64,000 nucleotides of DNA from Mesorhizobium sp. M4B.F.Ca.ET.058.02.1.1 (GTDB lineage Bacteria; Pseudomonadota; Alphaproteobacteria; Rhizobiales; Rhizobiaceae). A program made the translations under genes and the position numbers. The notes beneath the pieces are model-generated. The model did not search any database. It worked only from the letters and a program-made list of their open reading frames with translations, and was not told where the DNA came from. The stretch is taken from positions 4,898,001-4,962,000 of the forward strand of contig NZ_CP034450.1 of assembly GCF_003952505.1 (NCBI RefSeq), given 5' to 3'. Below, one piece after another: positions 19,906 to 30,093 of the stretch; the stretch's first letter is position 1, and each line of letters starts with the position of its first letter.

Positions 19906-20540
19906 CAGTCGCCTCCGGCAATCATGGCCAGGTCGAAGCCGGAAATCATTGCATCTCTCAACGTTTCACCCGTCAGCGGACCGAGGTGCGGCAGCCTGCC
20001 GAGCTGCGGCACGCCGCCGAATTCCACGATTGTCCTTTGCGTATCGGCCACCTCTTCGCCCATGAAGGCAATGCCGATGAGCGGGATGGAGCGGGCTCTC
20101 AGGGCCTCGATCGACAACAGCGTATGATTGATGGTGCCGAGCGCGGTGCGGGCGCACAGTATGACCGGCAGCCGCCATTGTTCGAATATGTCAATGAACC
20201 TTGTCTGTCGATTGAGCGGCACCATCAGCCCGCCGGCGCCTTCGATGACGAGCGGTGTCGGCAGGACCGGAAATGAAAGATCGTCGGCCTCGATCGCGAC
20301 GCCGTCGATTTCGGCTGATCGATGCGGCGACAGCGGCATCGTCAGTCGATAGACTTCGGGCAGCACGCGTCCGTCGGGCAAGCCGGAAAGCCGGGCGACG
20401 ACCTCGCTGTCAGTCTCCTCGTCGAGGCCCGATTGCACCGGCTTCCAGTAGAAGCCGTCGAGCAGCCCGGCAAGTCCGGCCGAAAATACTGTCTTGCCAA
20501 TTCCGGTGTCTGTTCCGGTGACGACGATGCGTTTGGTCAT
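19905..20540 (-). CDS. bioD: Dethiobiotin synthetase
   Basis: ATP-dependent carboxylase that closes the ureido ring of dethiobiotin. It has 211 residues and the P-loop GTDTGIGKT at residues 8-16. YWKPVQSGL supplies the substrate lysine and [12 protein letters not shown] is the acidic/Mg region. It overlaps bioF upstream by 4 bases and shares its last base with the start of bioA. It is slightly shorter than E. coli BioD but has all motifs. Part of the minus-strand bioBFDAZ operon. Confidence 0.95.
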   Translation of the reverse strand: MTKRIVVTGTDTGIGKTVFSAGLAGLLDGFYWKPVQSGLDEETDSEVVARLSGLPDGRVLPEVYRLTMPLSPHRSAEIDGVAIEADDLSFPVLPTPLVIEGAGGLMVPLNRQTRFIDIFEQWRLPVILCARTALGTINHTLLSIEALRARSIPLIGIAFMGEEVADTQRTIVEFGGVPQLGRLPHLGPLTGETLRDAMISGFDLAMIAGGD

Positions 20541-21676
20541 GCTGTGGCCAACACCTCAACGAGAGCCTCGACCATGGCGGAAATGTCGGTCTCGTCGACG
20601 TTGAGCGTCAGCGAAATGCGCAGGCGCGATGTGCCCTCGGGCACCGTCGGCGGACGTATGCCGCGTATGTCGAAGCCGCGTGCCTGCAGGGCCGCCGCCA
20701 CCGCCATGGTGCGCCCAACGTCGCCGATGACAAATGGCTGGATCTGCGAGCCGCTGGGTACGACGCCGCAGCGCTCGGCCAATTGGCGGCCGGCGCAGGC
20801 AACGCGTTCCTGCAGCTGAGCGCGGCGCATGGGCTCGTCGGACAGAATAGTCAGCGCTTCGCGCGCCGCGACCGCCATCAGCGGCGAGGGCGCGGTGGCG
20901 TAGATGAACGGCCGGCACCGGTTGACGAGATAATCGCACAGTGTCCTCGGCCCGGTGACGAGTGCACCGGATGCGCCGAGCGCCTTGCCGCATGAGTGGA
21001 GCGTGACGATGTTGTCGCGGCCTTGGCACGCGGCGGCCAGTCCCCGGCCGTCCGGTCCCCAGATGCCGGTGGCATGCGCTTCATCGACGACGATGAATGC
21101 CTGGTGCCGATCGGCCATCGCGACCAGGCTCTCCATCGGCGCGCGGTCGCCATCCATGCTGTAAAGGCTTTCGACGGCGATCCACACGCGCCCCGTGCCG
21201 CCTTCGGCGCGCCAGCGGGTGATTGCGTCCTCGACAGCGTCGACGTCGTTGTGCGCGGCCAGCTTGAACTCGGCGCGCCCGGCCTGCGCGCCCTCATGCA
21301 TGCTGGCATGGGCGAGTTCGTCGAGGACCAGCAGGTCGCCTTTCTGCGGCAGCGCGGTCAACAGGGCGAAGTTGGCGATGTAGCCGCTGCCAAAGAACAG
21401 CGCACGGTCGGCGCCGAAGAATGCCGCGGCGTCCGCCTCCAGTTGCTCATGTTCCGGTGCGTTGCCGCGCAACAGCCGCGACCCGGTGGCGCCAACCGGC
21501 GTGCCCCGCGCAATCGCCGCCGCAACCGCTTCGCCAAGTCTTTTGGAGGCGGCAAGTCCGAGATAGTCGTTCGACGAGAAGTCGAGACCGGCGCGCGGTG
21601 CGAGCGTCCGCAACCGGTCCTTGCGCGCCAGTCCGCGCAAGGATGCGTCATAGCGGGCAAGAATTGCCTCGTTCAT
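20537..21676 (-). CDS. bioF: 8-amino-7-oxononanoate synthase
   Basis: PLP enzyme of the alpha-oxoamine synthase family, 379 residues; joins pimeloyl-ACP and alanine. Motifs: [45 protein letters not shown], and the PLP-Lys region [16 protein letters not shown]. Its start overlaps the bioB stop by 4 bases and its stop overlaps bioD, so the cistrons are tightly coupled. No anomalies. Confidence 0.96.
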   Translation of the reverse strand: MNEAILARYDASLRGLARKDRLRTLAPRAGLDFSSNDYLGLAASKRLGEAVAAAIARGTPVGATGSRLLRGNAPEHEQLEADAAAFFGADRALFFGSGYIANFALLTALPQKGDLLVLDELAHASMHEGAQAGRAEFKLAAHNDVDAVEDAITRWRAEGGTGRVWIAVESLYSMDGDRAPMESLVAMADRHQAFIVVDEAHATGIWGPDGRGLAAACQGRDNIVTLHSCGKALGASGALVTGPRTLCDYLVNRCRPFIYATAPSPLMAVAAREALTILSDEPMRRAQLQERVACAGRQLAERCGVVPSGSQIQPFVIGDVGRTMAVAAALQARGFDIRGIRPPTVPEGTSRLRISLTLNVDETDISAMVEALVEVLATA

Positions 21677-22683
21677 TGCGTGGCGAGTTCCATCGGCTCG
21701 ATGCCGAGACGCTGGAACAGAAGGCTATCCTTGTCCTCGCCGGGATTGTCCGCCGTCAGCAGCGTGTCGCCGACAAAGATCGAGTTAGCGCCGGCAAAGA
21801 AGCACAACGCCTGCGTTTCGTCGCTCATCGCCGTCCTGCCGGCGGACAGCCTTACACAGGATTTCGGCATCATCACCCGCGCGAGCGCAACGATGCGGAC
21901 GAAATCGATCGGATCGATGGCGTCGGCCGCGGCAAGCGGCGTGCCTTCGATGGGAATAAGCATGTTGATCGGCACGCTTTCCGGCGGCTCGGGCAGGTTC
22001 GCGAGCGTGACCAGCATGTCGATGCGATCGGTCTTTTCTTCCCCCATCCCGACGATGCCGCCGCAGCAGACTTTCATCCCAACCGCGCGCACGTGCCCAA
22101 GCGTTTCCAGCCGGTCGGCAAAAGTCCTGGTTGAAATAACCTCGCCATAGTAGCGCTCAGAGGTATCGATGTTGTGGTTATAGTAGTCGAGACCGGCCTG
22201 CTTCAGGCGAGCAGCTTGCTCAAGATCGAGCATGCCGAGCGTCATGCAGGTCTCCATGCCGAGCGCCTTGACGCCCTCGATCATGGCGACCACAACGTCC
22301 ATGTCGCGCTCCTTGGGACTTCGCCACGCTGCGCCCATGCAATAGCGCGTTGCGCCGCCATCACGCGCCTTGGCCGCTTCGTCGATGACATGCTTGACGT
22401 TCATCAGCTTCGACGCCTTCACCCCGGTTTCGTAATGCGCAGACTGGCTGCAATAGCCGCAATCTTCGGGGCAGCCGCCGGTCTTGATGCTAAGGAGCCG
22501 CGACAGCTGCACTCGGTTTCGATCGAAGTTCTGGCGGTGGATCGTCTGAGCTAGGAACAGCAGATCGTTGAATGGCATGCCGTAGATGGCCTCAGCCTCT
22601 TTGCGGTTCCATCGCGGAGGCGTTCCATCGACCGATTGCATGGTCTGGTTCACGTCGAACTCCGAGTTCATTCCAACCGTCAT
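21673..22683 (-). CDS. bioB: Biotin synthase
   Basis: Radical-SAM sulfur-insertion enzyme that turns dethiobiotin into biotin; 336 residues from the ATG at 22683 ([11 protein letters not shown]), which is preceded by AAAGG. The frame is open to 22800, but those codons show no homology to BioB. The 4Fe-4S motif [11 protein letters not shown] and the 2Fe-2S ligands (CMGAAWR, CMTLGML, CCGG) are present, along with [13 protein letters not shown]. First gene of bioBFDAZ. The gap of about 165 bases to nadC may hold its own promoter; no recognisable BioR palindrome was found there. Confidence 0.96.
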   Translation of the reverse strand: MTVGMNSEFDVNQTMQSVDGTPPRWNRKEAEAIYGMPFNDLLFLAQTIHRQNFDRNRVQLSRLLSIKTGGCPEDCGYCSQSAHYETGVKASKLMNVKHVIDEAAKARDGGATRYCMGAAWRSPKERDMDVVVAMIEGVKALGMETCMTLGMLDLEQAARLKQAGLDYYNHNIDTSERYYGEVISTRTFADRLETLGHVRAVGMKVCCGGIVGMGEEKTDRIDMLVTLANLPEPPESVPINMLIPIEGTPLAAADAIDPIDFVRIVALARVMMPKSCVRLSAGRTAMSDETQALCFFAGANSIFVGDTLLTADNPGEDKDSLLFQRLGIEPMELATQ

Positions 22684-22848
22684 CGTCAAACCTTTGTTGC
22701 TAGTCCGGTACGCCTTCAGGAGTCTGTCGACCGGCAAGCTCGGTCCGACTTGGCTTTGGAGCGCACTCGCTAAAAGGCGAGCTGCGGCACGTCTTTCCAC
22801 CGCCTTCCTACGCCTGCCGAGCTGATGTTGCTCCTCATGCCGTAATCC

Positions 22849-23730
22849 TCAGTTCAAATGCTTGCAGATGTTCTGGTGGTCCGGCATGTCCAGGCCGATG
22901 TCGAGGATCGGGGCGCTGTGCGTCAGCCATCCCATGGAGATGAGATCGACACCGGTCGCCGCAATCGCCGCCGCCGTTTTCGGCGTCACCCGACCGGAAG
23001 CCTCGGTGATCGTACGGCCACCCACTATAGAAACCGCGCGGGCAAGATCCTCGACCGACATATTGTCGAGCAGCACCGCGTCAACACCAATCGCGAGCGC
23101 TGCATCGAGCTGCTTCAGCGTGTCGACCTCAACCTCGACCTTCACCATATGCCCTGCGGCGGCGCGCGCCCGCTCTATTGCTGTGCGGATATCGCCGGCG
23201 ATCGCGATGTGATTGTCCTTTATGAGCACGCCGTCATCGAGGCCGAAGCGGTGATTGGCACCGCCGCCGACGCGCACGGCGTATTTTTCCAATACCCGCA
23301 GGCCGGGCGTCGTCTTTCGCGTCGATACGATCCTCGCCTTGTGACCGCGCACGGCCTCAACCATCGCCGCTGTGGCAGTGGCAATGCCGCTCAGCCGGCA
23401 TAAGAAATTGAGGGCAGTGCGTTCGGCCGTGAGCAGGCCTCGCGCGGGTCCGGACAATCTTGCAATGGTTTCCCCGGCCCCGACATCGCTGCCATCAGGG
23501 CGCCAGATCTGGATGTTGATCGCCGGTTCCACGAGCAGGAAGGCGTACGAGACCAGATCGAGCCCGGCAACGACGCCCGCCTGCCTCGATCTGAGCACCA
23601 ACGTGGCAGTGCAATCATGCGGGATAACCGCATCGCTGGTCAGGTCGCCGCATCTGCCCAGGTCTTCGAGGAGCGCACCGCGCACAATCGGTTCGATCAG
23701 GGTCGCGGGGAGGGGGGAGAATGAAATCAC
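22849..23730 (-). CDS. nadC: Nicotinate-nucleotide pyrophosphorylase (quinolinate PRTase)
   Basis: Converts quinolinate and PRPP to nicotinate mononucleotide, the last step of the de novo NAD branch encoded here. It has 293 residues. Motifs: EDLGRCGDLTSDAVIP, FLCRLSGIATAT, VSTRKTTPGLRVLEKYAVRVGG and HRFGLDDGVLIKDNHI, then VEVEVD and LLDNMS. It starts directly after the nadB stop. It completes nadABC, regulated in all likelihood by the NadQ-like protein upstream. Confidence 0.95.
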   Translation of the reverse strand: MISFSPLPATLIEPIVRGALLEDLGRCGDLTSDAVIPHDCTATLVLRSRQAGVVAGLDLVSYAFLLVEPAINIQIWRPDGSDVGAGETIARLSGPARGLLTAERTALNFLCRLSGIATATAAMVEAVRGHKARIVSTRKTTPGLRVLEKYAVRVGGGANHRFGLDDGVLIKDNHIAIAGDIRTAIERARAAAGHMVKVEVEVDTLKQLDAALAIGVDAVLLDNMSVEDLARAVSIVGGRTITEASGRVTPKTAAAIAATGVDLISMGWLTHSAPILDIGLDMPDHQNICKHLN

Positions 23731-23731
23731 A

Positions 23732-25273
23732 TCAGGTGCTCCGTATGGTAGCCCGGCAATCGAGTGCGGCCGCGGCCCGCATTGCGCTGTGCAGTGTCAG
23801 CCGTGATGGGCGCGCGTCGGCATCGTGGAGCGGGAAATCGGACCGACAGTGCGCGCCTCGACTCTCTTCCCGCCCCAGGGCCGCCACGGCGATCATCAGT
23901 GAGACCAAAGCCGGACCAGAGGCAGCGACATTGTCAGCTGCGATCGGCAGCAGGGTCGCCACCGCTTCGCGCATTGCCTCGCCGTCGCGGATGATACCCA
24001 GGGCGGCGGAGACAATTGGGCGGACCGCGGAAGCGTCTGGTCGTGGAGGGACGAATGTGGAGCATCTGCGCGGTCGCCGGGTATACGACGTGCCGGCAAC
24101 GCTTTCGGCAACCCAGCTCGCGGTGACCGCCGCTTCGGTGAGCGAGTTGCTGGCCAGGCGGTTGGCGCCGTGCAGGCCGGTACAGGCGACCTCACCGCAG
24201 GCCCACAATCCCTCGATGGAGCTGCGGCCGGCGCTGTCTACGGCGACGCCGCCCATGTGATAATGTGCCGCCGGGCGCACCGGGATCGGGTCGGTCGCGG
24301 GGTCGACCCCTGCGCTCCGGCACAATTCGGCGATGCCTGGAAAACGCTTGCCAAATCTCGGGCCGAGACTTTGCCGTGCATCCAGGAATACGCGGCGTCC
24401 AACGGCAAGCTGGTGCCAAATGGCGCGCGCTACGACGTCGCGAGGCGCAAGTTCACCGCCAGGTGTGTCAGCGAGGAAGCGCTCTCCTCGCTCATCGATG
24501 AGCACCGCGCCTTCGCCACGCACGGCTTCGCTCACCAGCGGCATCGGCCGGCGCGGACCGTCGAGCGCAGTTGGATGGAACTGTATGAATTCCAAGTCGG
24601 CGAGTTCCGCCCCCGCCCATGCGGCGAGCGCCAGCCCGTGACCCCATGAGCCAGCGGGGTTTGTCGTGTCGCAAAACAGCCCGCCGACGCCGCCGGTCGC
24701 CAGCACCGCGCGACGCGTGGGCAGAGCGAGCGCGCCGGCTCGTCCTGCGGCGACCACGGCGATGACCGACCCGTCCTGCACGACCAGCCGGCGGACCTCC
24801 ACATTTTCGATAGTGGTGATCGAGGCTGTACGCCGAACCGCGGCGATGAGCACGCGCACCAACTCGCGACCGGTGGCGTCGCCGGCTGCATGCACAATCC
24901 GCCGTCGCGAGTGTGCCGCCTCGAGCCCAAGTCGCAACGCGCGGTCAGGGTGCTGGTCGAAGGCGACGCCGAACCTTTGGATCGTCCTAATCGCTTCGGG
25001 TGCAGCTCGGACCACTCGCCGCACCGTGGCCTCGTCGCAGAGTCCGTCGCCGGCAGCTATCGTGTCGCAAAGGTGAAAATCCGGGCCGTCGTCGCCGCCG
25101 AGACTTGCCGCAAGACCGCCCTGGGCAAGCTCACTGCAGGCTCCGGTTCCAAGCGGCGCGTTGGTCAAAAGCACGACCGGTTCCGGCGCCAGATGAAGCG
25201 CCGTCATCAGGCCGGCAATGCCGCCACCGATGACGACCGGCGCCCCGGCGATGTCGCGAACCTCCAGGCTCAT
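23732..25273 (-). CDS. nadB: L-aspartate oxidase
   Basis: FAD enzyme oxidising aspartate to iminoaspartate, the substrate of NadA. 513 residues. N-terminal FAD dinucleotide motif [17 protein letters not shown] at about residues 13-29; the [11 protein letters not shown] and [12 protein letters not shown] blocks; [11 protein letters not shown]; and [42 protein letters not shown]. The start overlaps the end of nadA, the usual coupled arrangement. The C-terminal fumarate-reductase-like domain is complete, ending in [10 protein letters not shown]. Confidence 0.95.
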   Translation of the reverse strand: MSLEVRDIAGAPVVIGGGIAGLMTALHLAPEPVVLLTNAPLGTGACSELAQGGLAASLGGDDGPDFHLCDTIAAGDGLCDEATVRRVVRAAPEAIRTIQRFGVAFDQHPDRALRLGLEAAHSRRRIVHAAGDATGRELVRVLIAAVRRTASITTIENVEVRRLVVQDGSVIAVVAAGRAGALALPTRRAVLATGGVGGLFCDTTNPAGSWGHGLALAAWAGAELADLEFIQFHPTALDGPRRPMPLVSEAVRGEGAVLIDERGERFLADTPGGELAPRDVVARAIWHQLAVGRRVFLDARQSLGPRFGKRFPGIAELCRSAGVDPATDPIPVRPAAHYHMGGVAVDSAGRSSIEGLWACGEVACTGLHGANRLASNSLTEAAVTASWVAESVAGTSYTRRPRRCSTFVPPRPDASAVRPIVSAALGIIRDGEAMREAVATLLPIAADNVAASGPALVSLMIAVAALGREESRGAHCRSDFPLHDADARPSRLTLHSAMRAAAALDCRATIRST

Positions 25274-26244
25274 AGGGAAAGCATGCGCTCGACCGCGCGG
25301 CGGGCGGGGCCGGCAATTTCGGGATCAATCCGGACCTCATGCCGGTTCTGCTCGAGCGCGGCGCGAATGTTGGCCAGGTTGATGCGCTTCATGTGCGGGC
25401 ACAGGTTGCATGGGCGAACGAACTCGACGTCGGGATGCGCGACCGCGACGTTGTCGCTCATCGAACATTCGGTCAGAAGGACGACACGCGTCGGTTTCTC
25501 CCGCTCGACATAATCCGACATCGCTGCGGTCGAGCCGGAGAACTCCGCCTCCGCGACAACGTCTGGTGGGCATTCTGGATGGGCCAGCACGATGACGCCT
25601 GGATGGGCATCGCGCAGTTCCCGAATGTCTGCTGCGGTGAAGCGCTCATGCACCTCGCAATGGCCTTTCCAGGCGATGATCTCGACGTCTGTATCGGCTG
25701 CCACGTTCCTCGCCAGATATTCGTCCGGCAGCATCAGCACACGCGCCACGCCAAGCGATTCCACCACCGCCTTGGCGTTGCCGGACGTGCAGCAGATGTC
25801 GGACTCCGCTTTTACGGCGGCCGAAGTGTTGACGTAAGTAACAACGGGGACCCCCGGATACCGCAGCCGCATTAGCCGCACGTCGTCTGCCGTGATCGAT
25901 TCGGCCAGCGAGCAGCCGGCGCTGAGATCCGGGATGAGCACGGTCTTGTTCGGATTGAGCAGTTTTGCCGTCTCGGCCATGAAATGAACGCCGGCAACCA
26001 CGATGATGTCGGCGTCGACCGTCACCGCCTTGTGGGCCAACGCCAGGCTGTCGCCGACGATGTCTGCCACGCAATGAAAAATTTCGGGCGTCTGGTAATT
26101 GTGCGCCAGCACCACCGCATTGCGCTCACGCTTCAGCGCTAAGATGGCTTCAATATCGCCGGCGAACGCGAGCCATTCAACGGGTGGGATCACCCGCCGG
26201 ACACGCTCATACAGGGACGCAGCCATAGGTAACGCCCCAGTCAT
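25270..26244 (-). CDS. nadA: Quinolinate synthase A
   Basis: Iron-sulfur enzyme that condenses iminoaspartate with dihydroxyacetone phosphate to quinolinate. 324 residues from the ATG at 26244; an internal ATG at 26226 (MAASLYERV) is an alternative. The three cluster cysteines are visible in [20 protein letters not shown] and [21 protein letters not shown] and [10 protein letters not shown] are also family signatures. First gene of the minus-strand nadABC operon, downstream of two dyad sequences that are good repressor-site candidates. Confidence 0.95.
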   Translation of the reverse strand: MTGALPMAASLYERVRRVIPPVEWLAFAGDIEAILALKRERNAVVLAHNYQTPEIFHCVADIVGDSLALAHKAVTVDADIIVVAGVHFMAETAKLLNPNKTVLIPDLSAGCSLAESITADDVRLMRLRYPGVPVVTYVNTSAAVKAESDICCTSGNAKAVVESLGVARVLMLPDEYLARNVAADTDVEIIAWKGHCEVHERFTAADIRELRDAHPGVIVLAHPECPPDVVAEAEFSGSTAAMSDYVEREKPTRVVLLTECSMSDNVAVAHPDVEFVRPCNLCPHMKRINLANIRAALEQNRHEVRIDPEIAGPARRAVERMLSL

Positions 26245-26256
26245 TGGCGCCTCGAT

Positions 26257-26311
26257 TATATTCGGTTTGACAATAAGGGAATATATCTACCTTGACTATA
26301 AGTATGTCAAG
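26257..26311. promoter_or_regulatory. Two dyads between nadQ-like gene and nadA; candidate NAD repressor operators
   Basis: Upstream of nadA, CTTGACTATAAGTATGTCAAG (26291-26311) is an inverted repeat with 6-base arms CTTGAC/GTCAAG. TATATTC (26257-26263) pairs with GAATATA (26279-26285). A direct copy of the half site, TTGACAATAAG, begins at 26268. The first dyad overlaps the stop codon of the nadQ-like gene. The place is right for autogenous control of nadABC, but binding is inferred. Confidence 0.55.
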
Positions 26312-27293
26312 CCCGCGCCAGCGGTAATTTTGTCCCGGCGATAGCCCTGTCGTCGAGGACGGCATGCCGGAAGCGATAAAGCTTCGCCGGTCGGCCGCCC
26401 GTGTCGAGGGAGGTCTCCCCGGTCTCCTCAACAAGTTCCTGCTGCTCGACCAATCTCCGGAAGTTCGGCTTGTTGATCAGCCTGCCAGCCAAAGCTTCCA
26501 CGGTTCGCTGCAGTTGCAGCAGCGTGAAGGAAGGCCGCATAAGCTCGAACACGACCGGCCGGTATTTGATCTTCGAACGCAGCCGCGCGATCCCGGTTGC
26601 CAGAATACGACGGTGGTCAGCGACCATTGGTTTGCCAGCCGCGGCCGCAATCGCGTCCCTGCCGCCACCGGCCTCCTCAATCAGACCAGCTTCATAGAGC
26701 AACTCGTAGCGTTGGAGCGTGAGTTCCTCGTTCCAATGGCGGTCGTCGAAGCCGAAGGCTATCGCAGCGCGCTGCCGGCGCTCGCGTTGAGTGGTCGGCT
26801 CGCTGGCGCCGCCGGCCCACTCAATCAGGCGGGGCCGCAATCTATCGAGCAGCACAGGCGGCGTGCCGAAGCGGTGGTCCTCCCAGGGAAAATATTCGTA
26901 CCAACTTTGCCAGCCGCACGCGGCCGAGTTCGTTGCCTGTTCCTTCCTGGTCAATGCGAGATAGCTGATTGAGATGACGCGCTGGTGGCGCTCAGTGCCG
27001 ATGCGATCGCGATCGGCGAAGGTGTAGAGTTGCTCGATGTATCCCAGTGCATGGCCGGTCTGCTGCTCCACCCACCCCCTCAAACCCGACTGCAGCGATC
27101 GATGCTCAAGCGCAAAAGGTCCAGAAGGGAGGGTGTCCGCATGACCGACGGTGAGGACACAGGACTCACTGTCGTTTACGGCGACCACGACGGCAGTCAG
27201 GTCCACTTTGGCTTCGTCAGCTTTGACGGCGGCTTTGCCTTTCTTGGTTCTTCTTGTCTGAGGATCCATGTTTGCGAAAGTGGGTTGGCCCAA
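26307..27293 (-). CDS. nadQ: NadQ/NrtR-type Nudix-related transcriptional regulator
   Basis: A 328-residue protein with an N-terminal Nudix-like domain (about 30-190) and a C-terminal winged-helix domain (about 240-325). The Nudix-like part reads TAVVVAVND...LTVGHADTLPSGPFALEHRSLQSGLRGWVEQQTGHALGYIEQLYTFAD, in which the catalytic Nudix box is not complete. The C-terminal part contains FTLLQLQRTVEAL and NKPNFRRLVE. This organisation is that of NadQ, the alphaproteobacterial repressor of de novo NAD genes. It lies upstream of nadA in the same direction. M. loti island papers may call the same gene nadR; the symbol here is by family. Confidence 0.8.
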   Translation of the reverse strand: MGQPTFANMDPQTRRTKKGKAAVKADEAKVDLTAVVVAVNDSESCVLTVGHADTLPSGPFALEHRSLQSGLRGWVEQQTGHALGYIEQLYTFADRDRIGTERHQRVISISYLALTRKEQATNSAACGWQSWYEYFPWEDHRFGTPPVLLDRLRPRLIEWAGGASEPTTQRERRQRAAIAFGFDDRHWNEELTLQRYELLYEAGLIEEAGGGRDAIAAAAGKPMVADHRRILATGIARLRSKIKYRPVVFELMRPSFTLLQLQRTVEALAGRLINKPNFRRLVEQQELVEETGETSLDTGGRPAKLYRFRHAVLDDRAIAGTKLPLARA

Positions 27294-27441
27294 CGGAGCG
27301 CCTTAATCGATTGAATGTAACCTTGGCAGCCAGCACGTCAACACCGTACTACTCAAGCACTGTTTTTAGCTCTTCGCAGTCGCACAAAAATATGCCAAAC
27401 GCGACACCCGCTGTTGGTAACGTAAGGGAAGGGGGCGTCGG

Positions 27442-28277
27442 TTGAGCGCGGCTGGTGAGATAAAAGGGATTAACCCTCCAGATATTCGATTGCGAAAAGG
27501 CCAAACGCCACTTGTATGCTTGACGGCCTACACCACGCCGGTCGCGAGGCTACTCGATCGCCACTGCGACATCGTTCTTGTCGGCGACAGCGTCGGCATG
27601 GTGGGCACGGCCTGTCGTCGACGCTGGGCGTCACGCTCGACATGATGATCATGCACGGACAGGCCGTTCGCCGCGGCCTTGAACACGCGCTGATGGTCGT
27701 CGACCTGCCCTTCGGTTCCTACGAGGAAAGCCCAGAGCACGCTTTCGGCAACGCTGCGCGCGTGATGGGTGAGACCGGTTGTTCAGCGGTGAAGCTCGAG
27801 GGCGGCGAGACCATCGCGGAAACCATCCGCTTCCTTACCGCGCGCGGCGTACCTGTCATGGCCCATGTGGGGCTGACGCCGCAGGCGGTAAACACGTTCG
27901 GAGGCTATCGTGTGCAGGGCCGGGGAGCCGATGCAGAGCGGATCAGGCGCGACGCCAGGGCGGTAACCGAGGCGGGCGCCTTCTCCTTGGTGCTCGAAAA
28001 GATACCGGAGCAGCTTGCACGGCAGATAACCGCCGATATCGACATACCCACCATCGGCATCGGTGCCTCGCCAGCTTGCGACGGCCAGATTCTGGTGAGC
28101 GACGATATGCTCGGGCTCTTCACCTCATTTCGGCCGAAGTTCGTCAAACGCTATGCCGAGCTCGGTGAGCAGGCTGAGGCGGCAATCGCCGCTTACGCCA
28201 CCGATGTGCGGAACCGGCACTTTCCGGCGGTCGAACATCTCTATGTCAACGCCTTGAAGGCCGGAGACTTCACATGA
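27442..28277 (+). pseudogene. panB: Ketopantoate hydroxymethyltransferase, single frameshift
   Basis: First enzyme of pantoate synthesis. From TTG 27442 (ribosome site GGGAAGGGGG) the frame reads MSAAGEIKG...[17 protein letters not shown]...[11 protein letters not shown] and then leaves homology. From about 27603 the next frame continues with [41 protein letters not shown] and [10 protein letters not shown] to the end. A single missing base at 27600-27606 (GGTGGGCAC) explains it; intact proteins read SVGMVLHGL here. Repaired length is about 278 residues, normal. The stop overlaps the panC start (ATGA). As written it is broken; an assembly error in a G-run is an alternative. Confidence 0.9.
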
Positions 28278-29182
28278 GCGTGCCGATCGCTCGAACTGTG
28301 AGCGAGCTGCGCGGCGTCGTTGCGCAATGGCGTCGCTCGGGTGCCACGATCGGTATTGTGCCGACCATGGGAGCCTTGCACGACGGGCATCTGAGCCTTG
28401 TGCGGAAGGCGCTTGAAAGGGCCGAGCGGGTGATCGTGACGCTGTTCGTAAACCCCAAGCAGTTCAACAGCCCCGCCGACCTGATTGCCTATCCTCGGAC
28501 GGAAAGCGAAGATGCTGCCAAGCTCGCGCCGCTGGGCACGCATCTGCTCTATGTGCCGGACGCAGAGGAAATGTACCCGGCGGGCTTCGCCACGGTCGTT
28601 TCAGTGTCCGGCATCAGCGAATGCCTGTGCGGCGCATTCCGGCCCGGCCATTTCAATGGCGTGGCGACGGTCGTGGCCAAGCTCTTCCTGCAGGCCGGCG
28701 CTGACTTCGCCTTTTTTGGCGAAAAGGATTTTCAGCAACTTCAGCTTGTCAGGCGCTTGGTCCGGGACCTCGACATTCCGATCACTATTGTGCCCTGTCC
28801 GACAGTCCGCGAAGCCGATGGTCTTGCGCTATCGTCGCGTAACGTGCGGCTCTCCCCAGCCCAACGCGCCATTGCCCCAAAACTAGCATCGGTCCTGCTC
28901 GATACGGCCGAGCGGCTTGCACGCGGCTCTCCCATCCTGCCTACGCTTGATGAAGCGCGTGCAACAATTCTGGCTGCCGGCTATCGCGAGCTCGAATACC
29001 TGGAGCTTCGCGGAGAAACAGACCTGCAATCGTTAGCAAGCCTTGACCGACCGGCACGCTTGCTTGCTGCGGCTTGGCTTGGCGACACGCGGCTCATCGA
29101 TAACGTCGCAATATCACCCATCGGTAGTTGGTCAGGTGCGCGGAGCTCTCTCCAATCGGAAGCAGCACAGCAATTGCGGTGA
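28274..29182 (+). CDS. panC: Pantoate-beta-alanine ligase
   Basis: Joins pantoate and beta-alanine at the expense of ATP in coenzyme A synthesis. 302 residues. Nucleotide-binding motifs are [14 protein letters not shown] (HIGH-like) and [11 protein letters not shown] (KMSKS-like). [13 protein letters not shown] [14 protein letters not shown] and [20 protein letters not shown] are also present. It is intact and translationally coupled to the frameshifted panB. The tail after [10 protein letters not shown] is somewhat longer than usual. Confidence 0.95.
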   Translation: MSVPIARTVSELRGVVAQWRRSGATIGIVPTMGALHDGHLSLVRKALERAERVIVTLFVNPKQFNSPADLIAYPRTESEDAAKLAPLGTHLLYVPDAEEMYPAGFATVVSVSGISECLCGAFRPGHFNGVATVVAKLFLQAGADFAFFGEKDFQQLQLVRRLVRDLDIPITIVPCPTVREADGLALSSRNVRLSPAQRAIAPKLASVLLDTAERLARGSPILPTLDEARATILAAGYRELEYLELRGETDLQSLASLDRPARLLAAAWLGDTRLIDNVAISPIGSWSGARSSLQSEAAQQLR

Positions 29183-29281
29183 TGACGGCGGCGCGTCGTA
29201 CGCCCTGCAGGGACAGGCCATCATTTAGAACCACGTCTCCGCCCGGCTTCCAGCAACCTCCGCGAGGTAGGCAAAGCGCAG

Positions 29282-30001
29282 ATGCATCGCGTATTTGAAA
29301 CCTTGGTCGAGCAACTCTCTGCAAGCGTCGATGCCGTCGATCTCCATGAGGCAATGGCGTCCGCCGCAGCCGGGTTCGACTTTCCGCTCTTCGCTTATTT
29401 CACCTACCCATCCGCTTCCGGCGACAGGCCGCGATTGATCTCGAATTATCCATCATCATGGACATCACATTACCTGCAACAGCGCTACCACAGCGTGGAT
29501 CCCGTGATCCTGCGGGGACTGCGGGGCTGGGATACCTTCGACTGGGGTGTGGACCGCGATCACCGTTATTTGCCGACCTCTCAGCAGGAAGTCCTGGAAA
29601 AAGCAGCTGAGTTCGGCATTCGCGGCGGACTGACCATGTCGATGCATGATCATCGCGGCCGGTTCGCCGCACTGACCTTCGCCTCCAACGAGGCGCATCC
29701 GCCATTTCTGAGGTCGCTGACGCGCTACGAAAAAGCAATGCAACTGGTTGCGATCAACGTTCATATCCATGCCCGGCGCAGGCTCGCCGAAGATTGCGTG
29801 GTAGATGGCATAACGCTCACCCGGCGGGAGTTCGAGTGCCTGAAATGGGCGGCGTGCGGCAAGTCGGCCTGGGATATCAGCCAGATTCTCGGTGTCTCGA
29901 AACGCACCGTGACCTTCCATCAGGAAAACGCCAAGGCGAAGCTTGGCGTGCGAACCATCAACCAGGCCGTAGTGCGGATGGCTGCTCGGGCGAGATCCTG
30001 A
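29282..30001 (+). CDS. LuxR-family quorum-sensing regulator
   Basis: A 239-residue acyl-homoserine-lactone-responsive activator. The ligand-binding domain spans about 15-165, with invariant-type positions in SNYPSSWTSHYLQQRYHSVDPVI (Trp, Tyr, Asp-Pro) and FGIRGGLTMSMHD. The LuxR/GerE helix-turn-helix is LTRREFECLKWAACGKSAWDISQILGVSKRTVTFHQENAKAKLGV at about 175-225. It sits immediately upstream of a luxI homologue in the same direction. Similar pairs in Mesorhizobium (MrtR/MrtI, TraR/TraI) control nodulation or island transfer; which applies here cannot be told. Confidence 0.92.
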   Translation: MHRVFETLVEQLSASVDAVDLHEAMASAAAGFDFPLFAYFTYPSASGDRPRLISNYPSSWTSHYLQQRYHSVDPVILRGLRGWDTFDWGVDRDHRYLPTSQQEVLEKAAEFGIRGGLTMSMHDHRGRFAALTFASNEAHPPFLRSLTRYEKAMQLVAINVHIHARRRLAEDCVVDGITLTRREFECLKWAACGKSAWDISQILGVSKRTVTFHQENAKAKLGVRTINQAVVRMAARARS

Positions 30002-30017
30002 TCCTCTCCAAGTCTAG

Positions 30018-30033
30018 CTGTAAAGGTCTACAG
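30018..30033 (+). promoter_or_regulatory. lux-box-like dyad upstream of luxI
   Basis: CTGTA-N6-TACAG is a perfect dyad 61 bases upstream of the synthase ATG, with flanks AG and GC. Size and form fit a lux/tra-type box for the adjacent LuxR protein and would give positive autoregulation. Confidence 0.5.
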
Positions 30034-30093
30034 GCTGCATTCATGACGGCTTTGCCCTTCGATTGCGTGGACACATCCCGCACGGAGACGACA

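Noticed and set aside
29200..29222. CCCTGCAGGG palindrome before luxR as a second lux box
   Set aside because: Too short and GC-rich, without the expected half-site spacing.
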